Origin: Porodaedalea pini
Taxonomy: Eukaryota; Basidiomycota; Agaricomycetes; Hymenochaetales; Hymenochaetaceae
Length of the DNA stretch: 64,000 nucleotides
Direction of reading: 5' to 3'
Assembly (NCBI GenBank): GCA_002794775.1
Contig: NBAY01000006.1
Span: forward strand, 1,302,001-1,366,000
The notes under the pieces were generated by a model, which saw only the letters and a list, made by a program, of their open reading frames with translations, made no database searches and was not told where the DNA came from. Below are positions 25,986 through 36,309 of the stretch, one piece after another (positions within the stretch are counted from its first letter, which is position 1; each line of letters begins with the position of its first letter). The position numbers and the translations under genes were made by a program.

Positions 25986-26517
25986 GTCCCATCCGATGGG
26001 ACCCCCAGATGAAGCCGTTCACGGCTTTTGTGGCTGTACAGTGCTCACTTTCTTCATTGGTGTATTTAATTTTTATTCAACCACCATTCAAATCTCAGCC
26101 TAGAACCATGTTTTAAAAAATAAAATAAAAAAAGAAAGAAAACTTCAGACGACTCTCTCTATCTGTCTATGTATTATTATTTTTTTTTTTTGTAAAATGA
26201 AGTGGCCTGGTTGAATTAAAAATCGGTCAAAAAAAGCAAAGTCGACGACAGTGCCAACATGTGATCTCCAACCAGTGGGAGGCACCCTTGCGGTCGTCGA
26301 CGAGAGTCTGTTTCGCTGCAGCAAAGACACTCGCTTCGCTCACTCATGTGATCCTCAGCGGGGAGGCACACTTGAGAGCTGAATCGTCTCCTTCACTTTT
26401 CTCTTGGGCTCTCTCTGCTTTTTTTCTTAATCACGCTACGTCACTGCTTCTCATCGTAGCCGTCCCGTCAGAGCTGCCTGCCTGCCTGCACCCGCACCCG
26501 CACCCGCACTGCTCGAG

Positions 26518-27780
26518 GCAACGAAGAGGTCGACGACGGCACGGCAAGAGGACGTCCAATCGCTCTTTCTCATCGCACGAAAGATCGCTTCCCGGACGTC
26601 ATCTGGGATCTACTGGACGAGGACGTGACGATGGACGAAGGCAGCAACGCGGACTCGGAGGTTTGAGGACATAAAGAGGTGTGAGCACGAGCGCAGGACC
26701 TACCACCTGTCCTTGAGACTAACACTGTAACAGATGCCAGCTATCGTGTATGCTCGTGCTCCACCCCAGTTCCCAGGCGCGCTATATGTCTCGTTCCGCC
26801 CGGCACCTATCGCGTCCCCACTTCCCTTTCGCTGCCTCTCCGACACCGTCTCTTCCATTGTTCCAATGCCGACGACGACATCTGCACTCTCTTTCAACCT
26901 TGGCATTGAGCTCCCCTACCCGGCCTCCATTCGCTCCACTTCGCCTTCCCGATTCCGGCCTATCTCCCCTGCGTCCTCTGTAATCGGCTCGCTCGCGCGC
27001 TTAGCTCTCAACCATAATCCCGCGTTATTCACCAACGAACGAGCTCGAGCTCGAGTATCTCTTCACAGGAAAGGGGTTTGGGGGATGCATTCGAGTCTCT
27101 GTTCGATGCGAAAGAATGAGAAGGGCCCGGAAGCCGACGCCGATGTGGAAGAGGCACGCGTCGACAAGCTTCAGAAGGGGTCTCGTCTGTGTTCTGACGT
27201 CTGCATTGAACTACACAGCGACATGCCGACAGTAGGTGCCCCTTCCCAATCGAAGAAGAGACGACCGCTGTCTTCTGCTCCCATCGATTTGTTCCCGTAA
27301 CGCGTGCGCCGTATTTCTACGATCGACTCATCACCTATGGCCTCAAGAACGAAGACCCCTGCCCCCGCCCCCGGCGAGCTCACGAACCTTCGCCTTCCGC
27401 CTTCCGCCTTCCGTCGCCTCCCTTCACCCCTCCGGCACTGCACTTTACCTTAGGATACTTATACACCGACGCACTCAGCTTCAGCGACCGTTCATATGAT
27501 TTAGACACCGCTTTCGCTACCCTGTCCACCTCATCCGCCCTCGCGACCGACATCCTCGCTCTCGAATGTGTCAACGTCCAGCAGCAGCAGGAGCGGGGGT
27601 TCAACACGCGAGTGTCTACATTCAAAACGCCTCGCGAGAATATGAACTCCGCGTGACCTCCGTTGCTCGGTCGAGGAAGGTCTCGACCACGTCAATGACC
27701 TCGATGCGCAGCACCTGAACCTCAAGATCCTCCTAAAGCGCCGGCGCTACCGAAAGGACGGCCGCGTCGCGTCTCTGAAA
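26518..27780 (+). pseudogene. 5' part of a disrupted CAP-Gly-type gene
   Basis: An acidic exon ending DEDVTMDEGSNADSE (donor near 26660) can splice to MPAIVYARAPPQF at 26734. A Ser/Pro-rich frame follows, then KKRRPLSSAPIDLFP. After that the same protein continues in other frames (RAPYFYDRLITYGLKNEDP, GELTNLRLPPSAF, LGYLYTDALSFSDRSYDLDTAF). The last part resembles the end of a BTB-like helical fold. Frame changes at about 27297 and again within ~80 bp, plus loss of continuity after 27700, mark it as broken. Its likely C-terminal half, with the CAP-Gly-like domain, sits at 30370-31113 beyond an RPB1 fragment. Linking the two halves rests on my memory of basidiomycete proteins with this order and is inference. 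Confidence 0.55.
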
Positions 27781-28016
27781 CGAGTGCGGCACCAATCAGT
27801 ACGGTAAACGCGGCGTCGCGCACATGGAAGGTGTCGCCCATCACTACCAGTATCGACGAAAACAACAGCGAACAAGACGCCCGTCATTCGAAAGCCACCG
27901 TCGGCGAATTCAATTCGATCAACTGCATCTGTGGCAACAGCTCAACAGCCGGAGGGAAGAAGACAGCGACGAAGAGATGTCCCCTGCAGTCGATGAGAGA
28001 AGAAGCGTTCTCCGGC

Positions 28017-30357
28017 GAGGCATCGCGTGCGACCTACGCCTTACTCTGGTACGTGTTCATCCACCTTCAAAAAACTCATTGTATGGTCGCTGATCAGTGT
28101 ATTTTTTAGCCTTTCGTCTAAATCTTTCCGTCACTCCACCGTATAACGCCGATTTCGATGGCGATGAGACGAACATGCAGTATGTCACTTTTAAGATTAG
28201 CCTTACATCTCTTTCTCAGCTCCATCTAGCGTTCCTCAGAGCGAAGAGACGAGAGCCGAGCTCAGTCAAATCGCATGGGTTGCGAAGCAGATCATCTCGC
28301 CGCAGGCGAACAACCCCGTTATGGGCACCGTACAGGACACATCGCGCGGTGTCCGGAAATTCACTCTGCGGGACAGCTTCCTCGACCGGGCGCAGGTGCA
28401 AAACATCCTGCTCTGGGTGCCGGACCGGGACGGCACGATTCCGACGCCGGCGATCTTGAAGCCGAAGCCATTATGGACGGGCAAGCAGATTCTTAGCATG
28501 ACGATTCCTCGCGGACCAAACATGTATCGCTCGCCTGATCCGAAGACCTTCGAGCCCCGTTTTTCGACGATGGCATGCTCGTTGAAAACGGCGAGATCAT
28601 CTTTGGTATCGTGCGTGGAGGAAACGACGGTCGGAGCGTCGCAAGGCGGTCCTTATCCACGTCGTCTTCCGCGAAAAAGGTCTCGAAGCGACTCGTACGC
28701 TGTTCACTGCTCTCCAGCAGATCGCTTAATCACTGGCTGTTCCGCAATGGATTCAGTATAGGCCTCGGGGGTGATACGGTCGCGGATAGGAAGACAATGG
28801 CGTACATCACGGAGCAGATCAAGATGCGGAAGCAGAATGTCGTGCAGGCCATTGAAGATGCATCCAACGACCGTCTGAATGCTGCACACCGGGGTATGAC
28901 TATTCGCGAATCGCTCGAGAGTCGAGTCGAACGCGAGCTCAACTTGGCGTGTGACCACTCCGGTCAATACGCAGAGAAGAACCTGAAGGAGGACAACAAT
29001 GTCAAACGGATGGTTGTCGCGGGTTCGAAGGGTTCGTTCATTAACATCTCGCAGATGTCCGTCTGTGTTGGTCAGCAGTCCGTTGAAGGGAAGCGAATCC
29101 CGTTTGGCTTCAGACATCGCACACTACCTCACTTTACGAAGGACGACTTCAGCCCAGAGGCGCGCTGTCAAGACGGCCGAGACTGGTTTGGTTACATTCA
29201 GCGTCGACTTGCAAAGGCACTCGGAGACGTGGCTGTCTGCTACGACGGGACTGTACGAAACTCACCTGGGTGACCTGATCCAATTTCGTGTGTATGGCGA
29301 GGACGGTATGGACGGTGCTTTTATTGAACGGCAAACGATCACGATCAAAAACGTTCGGTAGCAATGATCGCGAGTTCGAACATCCGCTATCGGGTCGGGT
29401 CCGTGACTCGACGTCACTTTTTTTCGCTGGCGTTTTGCAAGTCGGTATCGATGACTCGTCCCTCGAGCTCCGGCAAAAGCTCGACGAGGAATATGACCGT
29501 CTTCATGAGGGTCGTACATCGCTCCGTGAATTTTCATTTTCCCGGGCCGTGACAATTCCGCTGCCCACTATCTTCCTGTCAACCTGAACCGCATCGTGCA
29601 GAACGCAACGCAGATTTTCCATATCGACCGCAGAAAACCGAGCGATCTGGAGCCTGTTTACATCATTGAGCAGGTGCAGCAGCTGGCAGACCGCCTCGTC
29701 GTTGTGCGCGGCGACGATCTTTTAATAAAGGAGGCTGCCGAGAACGCTTCTCTTGCATTCCGCATGCACCTTTGGGCGACTTTTGCCGCGCGTCCAGTCC
29801 TAGAGGAGTTCCATCTCAACAGAGAAGCGTTTGACTGGATCTTGGGCGAGGTGGAGACGAAGTTCAACCAGTCGGTCGCTCATCCGGGCGAGATGTGCGG
29901 CACACTCGCTGCCCCAGTCGATTGGTGAGCCGGCGACGCGGATGACACTAAATACCTTCCATTGCGCTGGTGTTTCGAGTGAAAATGTCACGCCCGGTGT
30001 GCCGCATCTTAAAGAAATCATCAACGTCGCCTGAATATCAAGACTCCGTGTACCCGGACCCAGAAATTGCTGCTGTTGACACGAGGGCCAAGTCGGTGCA
30101 AACGGAACTTGCTTACGCATCGCTGCGTACCGTTACAGCGGCGGTCGAGATCTACTACGATCCTGATCCAAGTACGACGATCATTGAGGAGGATAAGGAG
30201 TTTGTTGATGCATTCTTCTCCATCTCCGACGAGGAAATTGAGTCGGGTCTTCATCTTCAGTCGCCATGGCTGCTTCGTCTTGGGCTCGGTCGCTCGAAGA
30301 TGCTTGACAGGAAACTTACGATGAACCACGTTGCTGGCCGTATCGTGGAAAGCTTTG
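28017..30357 (+). pseudogene. RPB1: RPB1 (RNA polymerase II largest subunit) fragment
   Basis: A central fragment of the largest RNA polymerase II subunit. It begins at HRVR...PYS, includes the metal-binding loop as NADFDGDETN (usual E-M-N changed to E-T-N), and runs through [58 protein letters not shown] and [11 protein letters not shown]. It stops at LTMNHVAGRIVESF. Both ends of the gene are missing. Two introns are retained and can be spliced (28049-28109, 28180-28229), so this is a DNA-level copy and not a retrocopy. Breaks include single-base insertions near 28650 and 28726 and a loss of ~90 bases near 29163 (the segment normally between FSPEAR and TAVKTAETG). It cannot make a polymerase subunit. 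Confidence 0.95.
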
Positions 30358-30369
30358 CCATTGCCAAAA

Positions 30370-31113
30370 ATGCCGTCTAAGGGAAATATTGACCCTGAAG
30401 ATCCTCCCAACGCAGGCAGTACATTGACGATTAAAGGGAAGGGGAAGGGGAAGGGGAAAGGGCGGGTGGGTGCCATCATCGCAGACGACAGATCTCTGCG
30501 ATCGAGCGACAACGGATCAAACACAACTCTCGCTACATTGCGGCACAAGGGATCGAATGACACCACTACCCTCAATCGAGTGCCTGGGGGGGAGACGGCG
30601 TCTGCAGGCGAGACGGACATGCTGCAACCCCGTGGCGCTACATTGGACATCAGCATTCCATGTATCATTACTTCAAAGCGGAAGCGGAAGCGGTTCCGTG
30701 CGTTTTCCCGTTATATCGGCGAGGTTGAGGGTGAGAGCGGGCCATGGGTCGGTGTCGAGGTGCCCGTGGGCGATGCTTGGGCAGACGATCAGCTCGAGGG
30801 CCGCCAGTGGAATGACGGCTCATGGGGTGGCGTGCGCTGCTTTGATGTCGGGACTTTGGCATCGGAATGGGGCGGCGACGAATGGTTGACCCGCCGACAA
30901 CGCGTTGATTTGACGAATAACTATGGAACTAGCGTTATTAGTGGCTGGAAGGGCACGAGGCGCGAGGGGGAGCAGCTCAGCGTTGACCGCAAGAAGCGTT
31001 TCTGTAGCACGTCGCCGTCAGTGTCGGACGCGTCGAACGCGGAGTATCGAGGTCTCTTTGTGAGGCCACAGCAGGTGCTGTATGTTGTAGATGCTGTCGG
31101 TTCGGACTTGTGA
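30370..31113 (+). pseudogene. 3' part of CAP-Gly-type gene
   Basis: An open frame of 247 codons directly follows the RPB1 fragment. It has a low-complexity lysine/glycine run (KGKGKGKGKG from the GGGAAG tandem repeat near 30440) and then a CAP-Gly-like module: FRAFSRYIGEVEGESGPWVG, VEVPVGD, NDGSWGGVRCFDVG and, at the end, RGLFVRPQQVLYVVD. CAP-Gly domains bind the EEY/F tails of tubulin and CLIP proteins, so the ancestral protein was probably cytoskeletal. The frame is clean, but the 5' half lies 2.7 kb upstream beyond the RPB1 fragment, so it is called a remnant. A separately transcribed short protein cannot be excluded. Confidence 0.6.
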
Positions 31114-31637
31114 TTCTTGGAACATATTTAAGTTCGGATTCCTGCCCCTTTCCTTTTTCTTTCTTTCTTTCTTTTACCCTACTCCCATGTTTAGTCACTC
31201 CTTGTTCTGGGCAGATGCCTTCATCACCGAAATCACTTGTTGGCATGTTCATATTCCTCTTTTATCTACTCAATCAGATCGCTCTGGATTCTCGAATTGC
31301 ACCTTCTGGAGAAAATTTTAATCAGTTTTTGAATGCTGTCGGTTTTTTATTTAGTACATTTGTGTTGAGTTTCTGTACAAACGGCGTCCTTGTGCGTCAT
31401 GCAATAAGTTAGAAGTCATTTTGGAGTACGTTAGCACACAGACGAGTTGTGCATTGCGTTTCAATTGGACACGTGGTCAGTGCTATAATAGTAATATAAT
31501 GAAGGCACGATGAATAAGGCAATAATATGTAGTTACGTCACTAGAGTCCAACCAAGCTACCTAGGAGAGAACAATGACGAAAAGTAAGGATACAGACAAT
31601 TGTAGAGAAACAAAGGATTCAACTATTTGTCTCTATG
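31114..31637. other. Intergenic
   Basis: A CT-rich tract (about 31145-31185) right after the CAP-Gly frame is likely 3' untranslated sequence. The rest has no recognised feature up to the MITE-like element. Confidence 0.35.
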
Positions 31638-31639
31638 TA

Positions 31640-31971
31640 CTTGAGGTAGTGGGCCGTTGGGACAGCATGCTATGATTACTGTTTTTTTTCTTTCTGTGTC
31701 TTTCATTTTATATGAGAGGACTAAAGCGAGCTTGAAAATTATACTAAAACATTATTCTCATTAGTGAATTATTTAGTATCGAGTAAACAGTGCCTTGAGG
31801 TAGTGGGCCATTAGGATGGCAACCTACGATTACTGTTTACTGGATACTGAATAATTCACTAACAAGAATAATATTTTAGTATAATTTGCAAGCTTTAGTC
31901 CTCTCATATAAAATGAAAGACACAAAAAACAGTGATCGTAGCTTGCCATCCCAATGGCCCACTACCTCAAG
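31640..31971. mobile_element. Foldback MITE-like element with TA flanks
   Basis: The 332-bp element is nearly one palindrome. The left end starts CTTGAGGTAGTGGGCC and the right end is its inverted copy. Pairing continues inward for well over 120 bp (the block around TCATTTTATATGAGAGGACT and the block around TTAGTGAATTAT both have inverted partners). TA dinucleotides at 31638-31639 and 31972-31973 fit a Tc1/mariner-type target duplication. The loop (from about 31794) contains a third, direct copy of the terminal sequence. There is no coding capacity, so it is non-autonomous. Confidence 0.8.
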
Positions 31972-32477
31972 TATACATGATACACTGTGTGCTGTAGCTG
32001 TAGCTGAAATGTGAAAAAAACAGCTCCCCAGTCTCACCATCCACCTTGAGCATTGGTTAGGTATTGGGTAAGGGATAAGAGAGATGAGGATGAGGATGAG
32101 GTAGAGGCTGGCCGGCCCCTGAAGCCATACATACAAATGAGGTGACCAGAGCTAAAGGTGACAGTAAAGTGTGACTGTGACACAACATCACACCACCACC
32201 ATGCGATGCAAGGACCACCCACCTGTTGACAGAACGGTGTGGTCCCAAGATGCAATTGCACAGGTGAGTCATTAAGAAACTCTATGCTGTTCATAAGCCG
32301 GTCTGCACACCCACACAGAAGGGATGCAACAGTGGTGGTGGTGCTTTTTTAAAGTGCTTGTTGGTGGCCCGTTGGCAGTGGATGCGCCACCGGGCTTTTG
32401 CAGAAAGCATGCCGCATGTCACATGCACACCTTGCTGATATCTGACTCTGTCCCTCTGCAGAGATCCCTCCACACCC

Positions 32478-33458
32478 TTGTCCTTCCCCTCTCAAGATCA
32501 AGCTCGAGCTTGGCCTGTTCTTCTGACACCTCTGGGCAAAGGAAAATCCCTCTGGGTGGATGTCCCACAGTTGACGACGGCTCAGCGGGAATTGTTCTTT
32601 AAGCAAGACACATCAAAACAAGAAGGCTCAGAGGGCTCAGAGTATGTCCCAGAAGGCTCAGAGGGCTCAGAGGGCTCAGAGTACAGCCCAGATGGTAAGA
32701 ATGGCTCTCTATATCCCATTGCAGTCTTTTATCATCATCATCATCATCAACAACTCAACCACTCAACCACAGACCTAGATCCTGATGTGAAGGAGATGCC
32801 AACGATGAGCACATCTGACATTCCCATTGTCAACACTCTTGAAGAAGCTGAGGGAAGTCTATCAGATCTCGTCAGCACCAGGCTGTTGGAAAAGCTTGGG
32901 TTTGCGGTCAACAAGGTCCAACGGCTTCTTGTATGTCGGCACTGCAAGTGGGCCTTTCCATCCTATGAAGCGCTGCATCACTCAGCAAAGGAGCGCAGGA
33001 AACAGCACCTTCCGACACTAGGTTCAGCTTTGAAGGAGTTCGGTTTAATGAAGGAGATGCGGAAAACCATCTGCGATGAGGCAGATAGGTTTGACATCGA
33101 ACGGCGCCACCTTCCAGTGCCTTTGCAGGGCAGTGGTGTGTTCCCTGTGGTTGAGGGTCTCACAATTCATGAAGACACAGTGAGGTGCAAGCAGTGTGGG
33201 TGGATCGGCAAGGGCACCAAGGACAATAAGCGGCAGCACGCTCGTGCAAAGCATCCAAATTCTAGTGTCAGATGTGCTTATCGGGCATGTGTCGCACAGC
33301 GGACACAAGGGACCGAACCATACTGGGAGGTCGAGCTTCCCATCCCTCTAAACTCCCAGTCTGGAAGCCAGTTCCTCGCGCAGCAGCTGGCCACCTTACC
33401 GACTTCAATCCGGACGCCTTCTCGAGAGCATGCACGTGATCTTCCCCCCTCGTTCTAG
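32478..33458 (+). CDS. OrsD-like (DUF3505) zinc-binding region, 5' half of mobile-type gene
   Basis: The frame is open over 326 codons. The true start is uncertain: the first in-frame ATG is at 32796, and a CTGCAG acceptor at about 32461 suggests an upstream exon. The N-terminal part has a 9-bp tandem repeat (GGCTCAGAG, ~32625-32690) encoding Gly-Ser-Glu units and a His run. Next come two paired-cysteine units, CRHCKWAF...H and CKQCGWIG...H with HARAKH. These resemble the C-x2-C...H zinc-binding region of OrsD/DUF3505 proteins, which are greatly expanded in mushrooms. The frame ends in a TAG after a run of six C. One more C would carry translation straight on into ECGWFDRMLPWYSD and the recombinase-like half. 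Confidence 0.65.
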   Translation: MSFPSQDQARAWPVLLTPLGKGKSLWVDVPQLTTAQRELFFKQDTSKQEGSEGSEYVPEGSEGSEGSEYSPDGKNGSLYPIAVFYHHHHHQQLNHSTTDLDPDVKEMPTMSTSDIPIVNTLEEAEGSLSDLVSTRLLEKLGFAVNKVQRLLVCRHCKWAFPSYEALHHSAKERRKQHLPTLGSALKEFGLMKEMRKTICDEADRFDIERRHLPVPLQGSGVFPVVEGLTIHEDTVRCKQCGWIGKGTKDNKRQHARAKHPNSSVRCAYRACVAQRTQGTEPYWEVELPIPLNSQSGSQFLAQQLATLPTSIRTPSREHARDLPPSF

Positions 33459-33462
33459 AATG

Positions 33463-35906
33463 TGGCTGGTTCGACAGAATGCTGCCGTGGTATTCAGACA
33501 AGAAGAAGCGCAACCAAGTCGCTGACCTGGTCAGCTCACCAGGGATCCACGACACGCTCCATGGGCTAGGTGACTTGATCCGGGCGTACATGTTTCAGTT
33601 CCGAAACCTCGCAAGAGCGAAGGAGAGCTTTCTCCTTCAACCGTTTCAGAGATACCCAATGTGAGAATAAACCACCTTCCTCTCTGCAAAACTAAACAAG
33701 ACGCTCATCATAAGTCATTGTCCCTCCCAGCCAGAATGCCAAGGAGTATTGGAACCCAGACATCACAGACAAGAGCATTCATAATTATGCAGGTCTAGTC
33801 AAAAAGCTGGTGGCCGCAGTTCTTCGATCCTTAGAGCTTGAGGGAGATGAGCGCAACTACATGATCGCACTCTCAGAGGGGATGAAGAAGCATGCAGAGG
33901 CACTCCGAGATGACATGAGTGCAGAGAGTCTGCACAGCCTTCTCTTTGCGCTCATCACTGCAGATGAAGAGGTGCTCTTTGGAAGCAAATGGAGCTGTCC
34001 CCTGCAGGGGTTCATTGCAGCTCTTGCTCTTCGACGTGAAGACGGATTCATGACCGCACGACAAATCACACCCTACCTTGCCCGGCTGAAGTACATTTCA
34101 AAAACAGTCATATTTGCGGAGACCATCAAGAGGTGCGAGTCGGGCAGACCCTCGACCTTTCAGAAGGAGGCAAAGGAGCTATGCTGTGCCTTTCTCAGCA
34201 TGGAGCGGTACTCGTCCTATCAGATACTCTGTCGCCTTGATTCCTTTGCATCCAAGCTCGCTCGCGCAATGGCAGGTAGTGCAACAATCACCTGGTCGGG
34301 GGACATGAGAACGGTCAGCTTCGAGGAAAAGCAGCTGAATCTGAGCACAATGCGCCAAGGCCTGAAGGCAGCAAAGGAGGAGTTGGCGCTTTTGATTGAC
34401 AATGTCTGCTTTGGCCACATGCCAGATTTCAAGATACCGGACAAGTTTGAAGAAGACGCGACGAGGGCCGATATGGACTACGCGTTCACAGATGACATCA
34501 AATGCATCTCACCTAATTATCTTCTCGAGAACCTGGTGGCAGATAACGCGGTTGACCTCATACACCGAGATGTGTCAGGAGCAGCAACGGACCTTAACAG
34601 GAATGCCGCAGAAGCTTGGATGGCTGAATGTAGGAAGATCATCGAGCTGATGGGCCCTTTGATTCATATCTGTGGAGGACAGCCATCTAGAGGTACAGAA
34701 ATAGCAGATGTGCGAATTCGAAATCGAGAGAGGCTCCGCAATGTCCTTCGCATCCAGGGACATATAAACGTGATAATCAACTACACAAAAACAACAAGCC
34801 TCAGTCGCTCAGACTCATATCTTCCACATCAGCTTCCGGACTGGCTTTCAAGGCTGGTTGAAAAATACCTGATAGTTATCAGACCGATGGAAGCAGCAGT
34901 GGCGCACATGCTGGACCGGAGCAGCCCAGCCTCTTATGAGAACTATCGGGAGTTTCTCTTTGTCATCCATGGAAAGAAAGTTCATGCAGAGGCGTTCTCG
35001 GAGCTGCTGAGCACCTTCACAGCTAGGTTCTTCGGTGTTTCATTAAAGCTTCAAGCGTGGCGGCATCTTGCCATTGCAATGAAGCGCGAGTTCATCGGTG
35101 AGAGATATTGGAGCAAATACGGGTTGGGAGAGGATATAGGAGACTACCAAGCAGGACACTCGTCTCAAGTCGCGGATCAACTCTATGCTGTGCGAAAGGA
35201 TGGTGGCAAATATTTTAATACGAGGATGCACAGATACTGTGCAGAGTATAGCTGTCTCTGGCAGGACTTTCTCGCAGTAGGGAAGAACACTCCCAGACCT
35301 CCTTTGGCTTCTGTAGCAGCGACGACCGCAGCTCAGAACCCCTCCGGCTGTAGTGACTCTAGGGAGTTGGTTGCAGGGGGACGATCTGTACAGCCCTCGT
35401 CGATAGCATTGCCAGCTACTTTTGATTATGAGGATCAGCCTGCCATCGCACACATCGCACACTCTACCTCGGAGTCACCTCCAGGCTCTCCCTCGCAAAT
35501 GCAACTACGTCTATCACCAAATGAGTCTTCAGGACATCATGACCAGAATCCATCTGTGTGCCCTGACAATGCTCCCTTGCCTCCTATAGCAGTACCAAAT
35601 CGACAGCCATCGATTAGAGCTTCGAGTCAGAATCAGATTGTGCACGCCGGTTTCTTGCACTCTCTGCCTCCAGCACCAAACGTACAGCTAAGGCCTTTGG
35701 TTCAGCAGTGGCCGTCGTATGCTACTCATCCCTATCACATTGGGCCATTGGGGACGGTCATCGTTCCTCAGCACACTCAGCCGATACCGTTTCGAGTCCC
35801 ACTTAGTGCAGTTCCAAGCAGGCAAAATGTGCGACTTGGATGGCAGCAGCCCGTACAAATGCCCACCTGTCCTGTATGTTGCTCCCCTCCTCTCCCTCCT
35901 CTCTGA
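33463..35906 (+). CDS. Tyrosine-recombinase-like protein, 3' half of the same gene
   Basis: An exon running to 33660 (ECGWFDRMLP ... LQPFQRYP) joins across a 70-nt GT-AG intron (33661-33730) to a 720-codon frame ending at 35906. After a helical N-terminal region come boxes in the order of tyrosine recombinases: GGQPSRGTEI (arginine I, near 34690), LQAWRHLAIAMKREF (arginine II box, Gln where His is usual), then QAGHSSQVADQLYAV (His III and the presumed nucleophile Tyr, near 35155-35190). The last 230 residues are Pro/Ser/Gln-rich and disordered; no helicase follows. Similar modules accompany RecQ-like helicases in giant basidiomycete proteins. The likely role is DNA strand cutting and joining for an element, but the fold is inferred from motifs only. 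Confidence 0.6.
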
Positions 35907-36309
35907 ATGTGGTCTTCTAGGTTCTCATCTCATCTTTAGCTCCCGAGTGCATCGCATGCCAATGTAGCTCACCCATGGCATGCTAGCGCAGCTAACGTAC
36001 GGGCATATGCTCATGAGCAGATGCAGCCTGGCAAGAAGCCAAAGATTGCATAAAGTGTGAGTTTCCTATCAAGCAGTCCGTCATCTTTGAGCGACTGGTA
36101 GTGTAAGACGCACATGTCTTAGACAGCATAAGATCTACGGTCATGCTGCCTTGCTTTGCTTTGCTTTGCTTACTACATAATGTCCTTCGACATTGACAGT
36201 GTGCTCGTCATGCCAGATAGTGCTAAAGAAACGGCCTTAAGGGAGATTTGTGTCCTCGTACATGGCAAGCCCACAGGGTCTGAGCTTGACAGCCTCCTGA
36301 GGCTCAGCA
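35907..36309. other. Spacer between recombinase gene and block A
   Basis: This holds a short TTTGC pentamer run (about 36149-36171) and, at 36270-36291, a 22-bp sequence repeated exactly at 42402-42423. No coding frame of note. Confidence 0.5.
36270..36291 (+). repeat. 22-bp direct repeat, left copy
   Basis: It starts CCCACAGGGTCTGAGC and is identical over 22 bp to 42402-42423. The two copies bracket the A+B composite: the left one lies 18 bp before block A, the right one abuts the end of block B. Confidence 0.75.

Larger units (their letters stand above)
22121..26517. other. Gene-poor, partly AT-rich region with repeats
   Basis: Over 4 kb without a credible gene. From about 23.7 to 25.7 kb the DNA is clearly more AT-rich than its neighbours, with only short frames. 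This suggests old transposon debris, although no transposase remnant could be read. Two repeat structures within it are listed separately. The part next to 22121 is the promoter and leader side of the bHLH gene. Confidence 0.45.

Noticed and set aside
27824..28109. Two overlapping plus-strand frames before the RPB1 fragment as separate genes
   Set aside because: No family resemblance; they run into intron sequence of the RPB1 fragment and lack start context.
32747..32947. Histidine-rich stretch as a metal-binding domain
   Set aside because: It is encoded by a simple CAT trinucleotide run next to another tandem repeat; slippage explains it.
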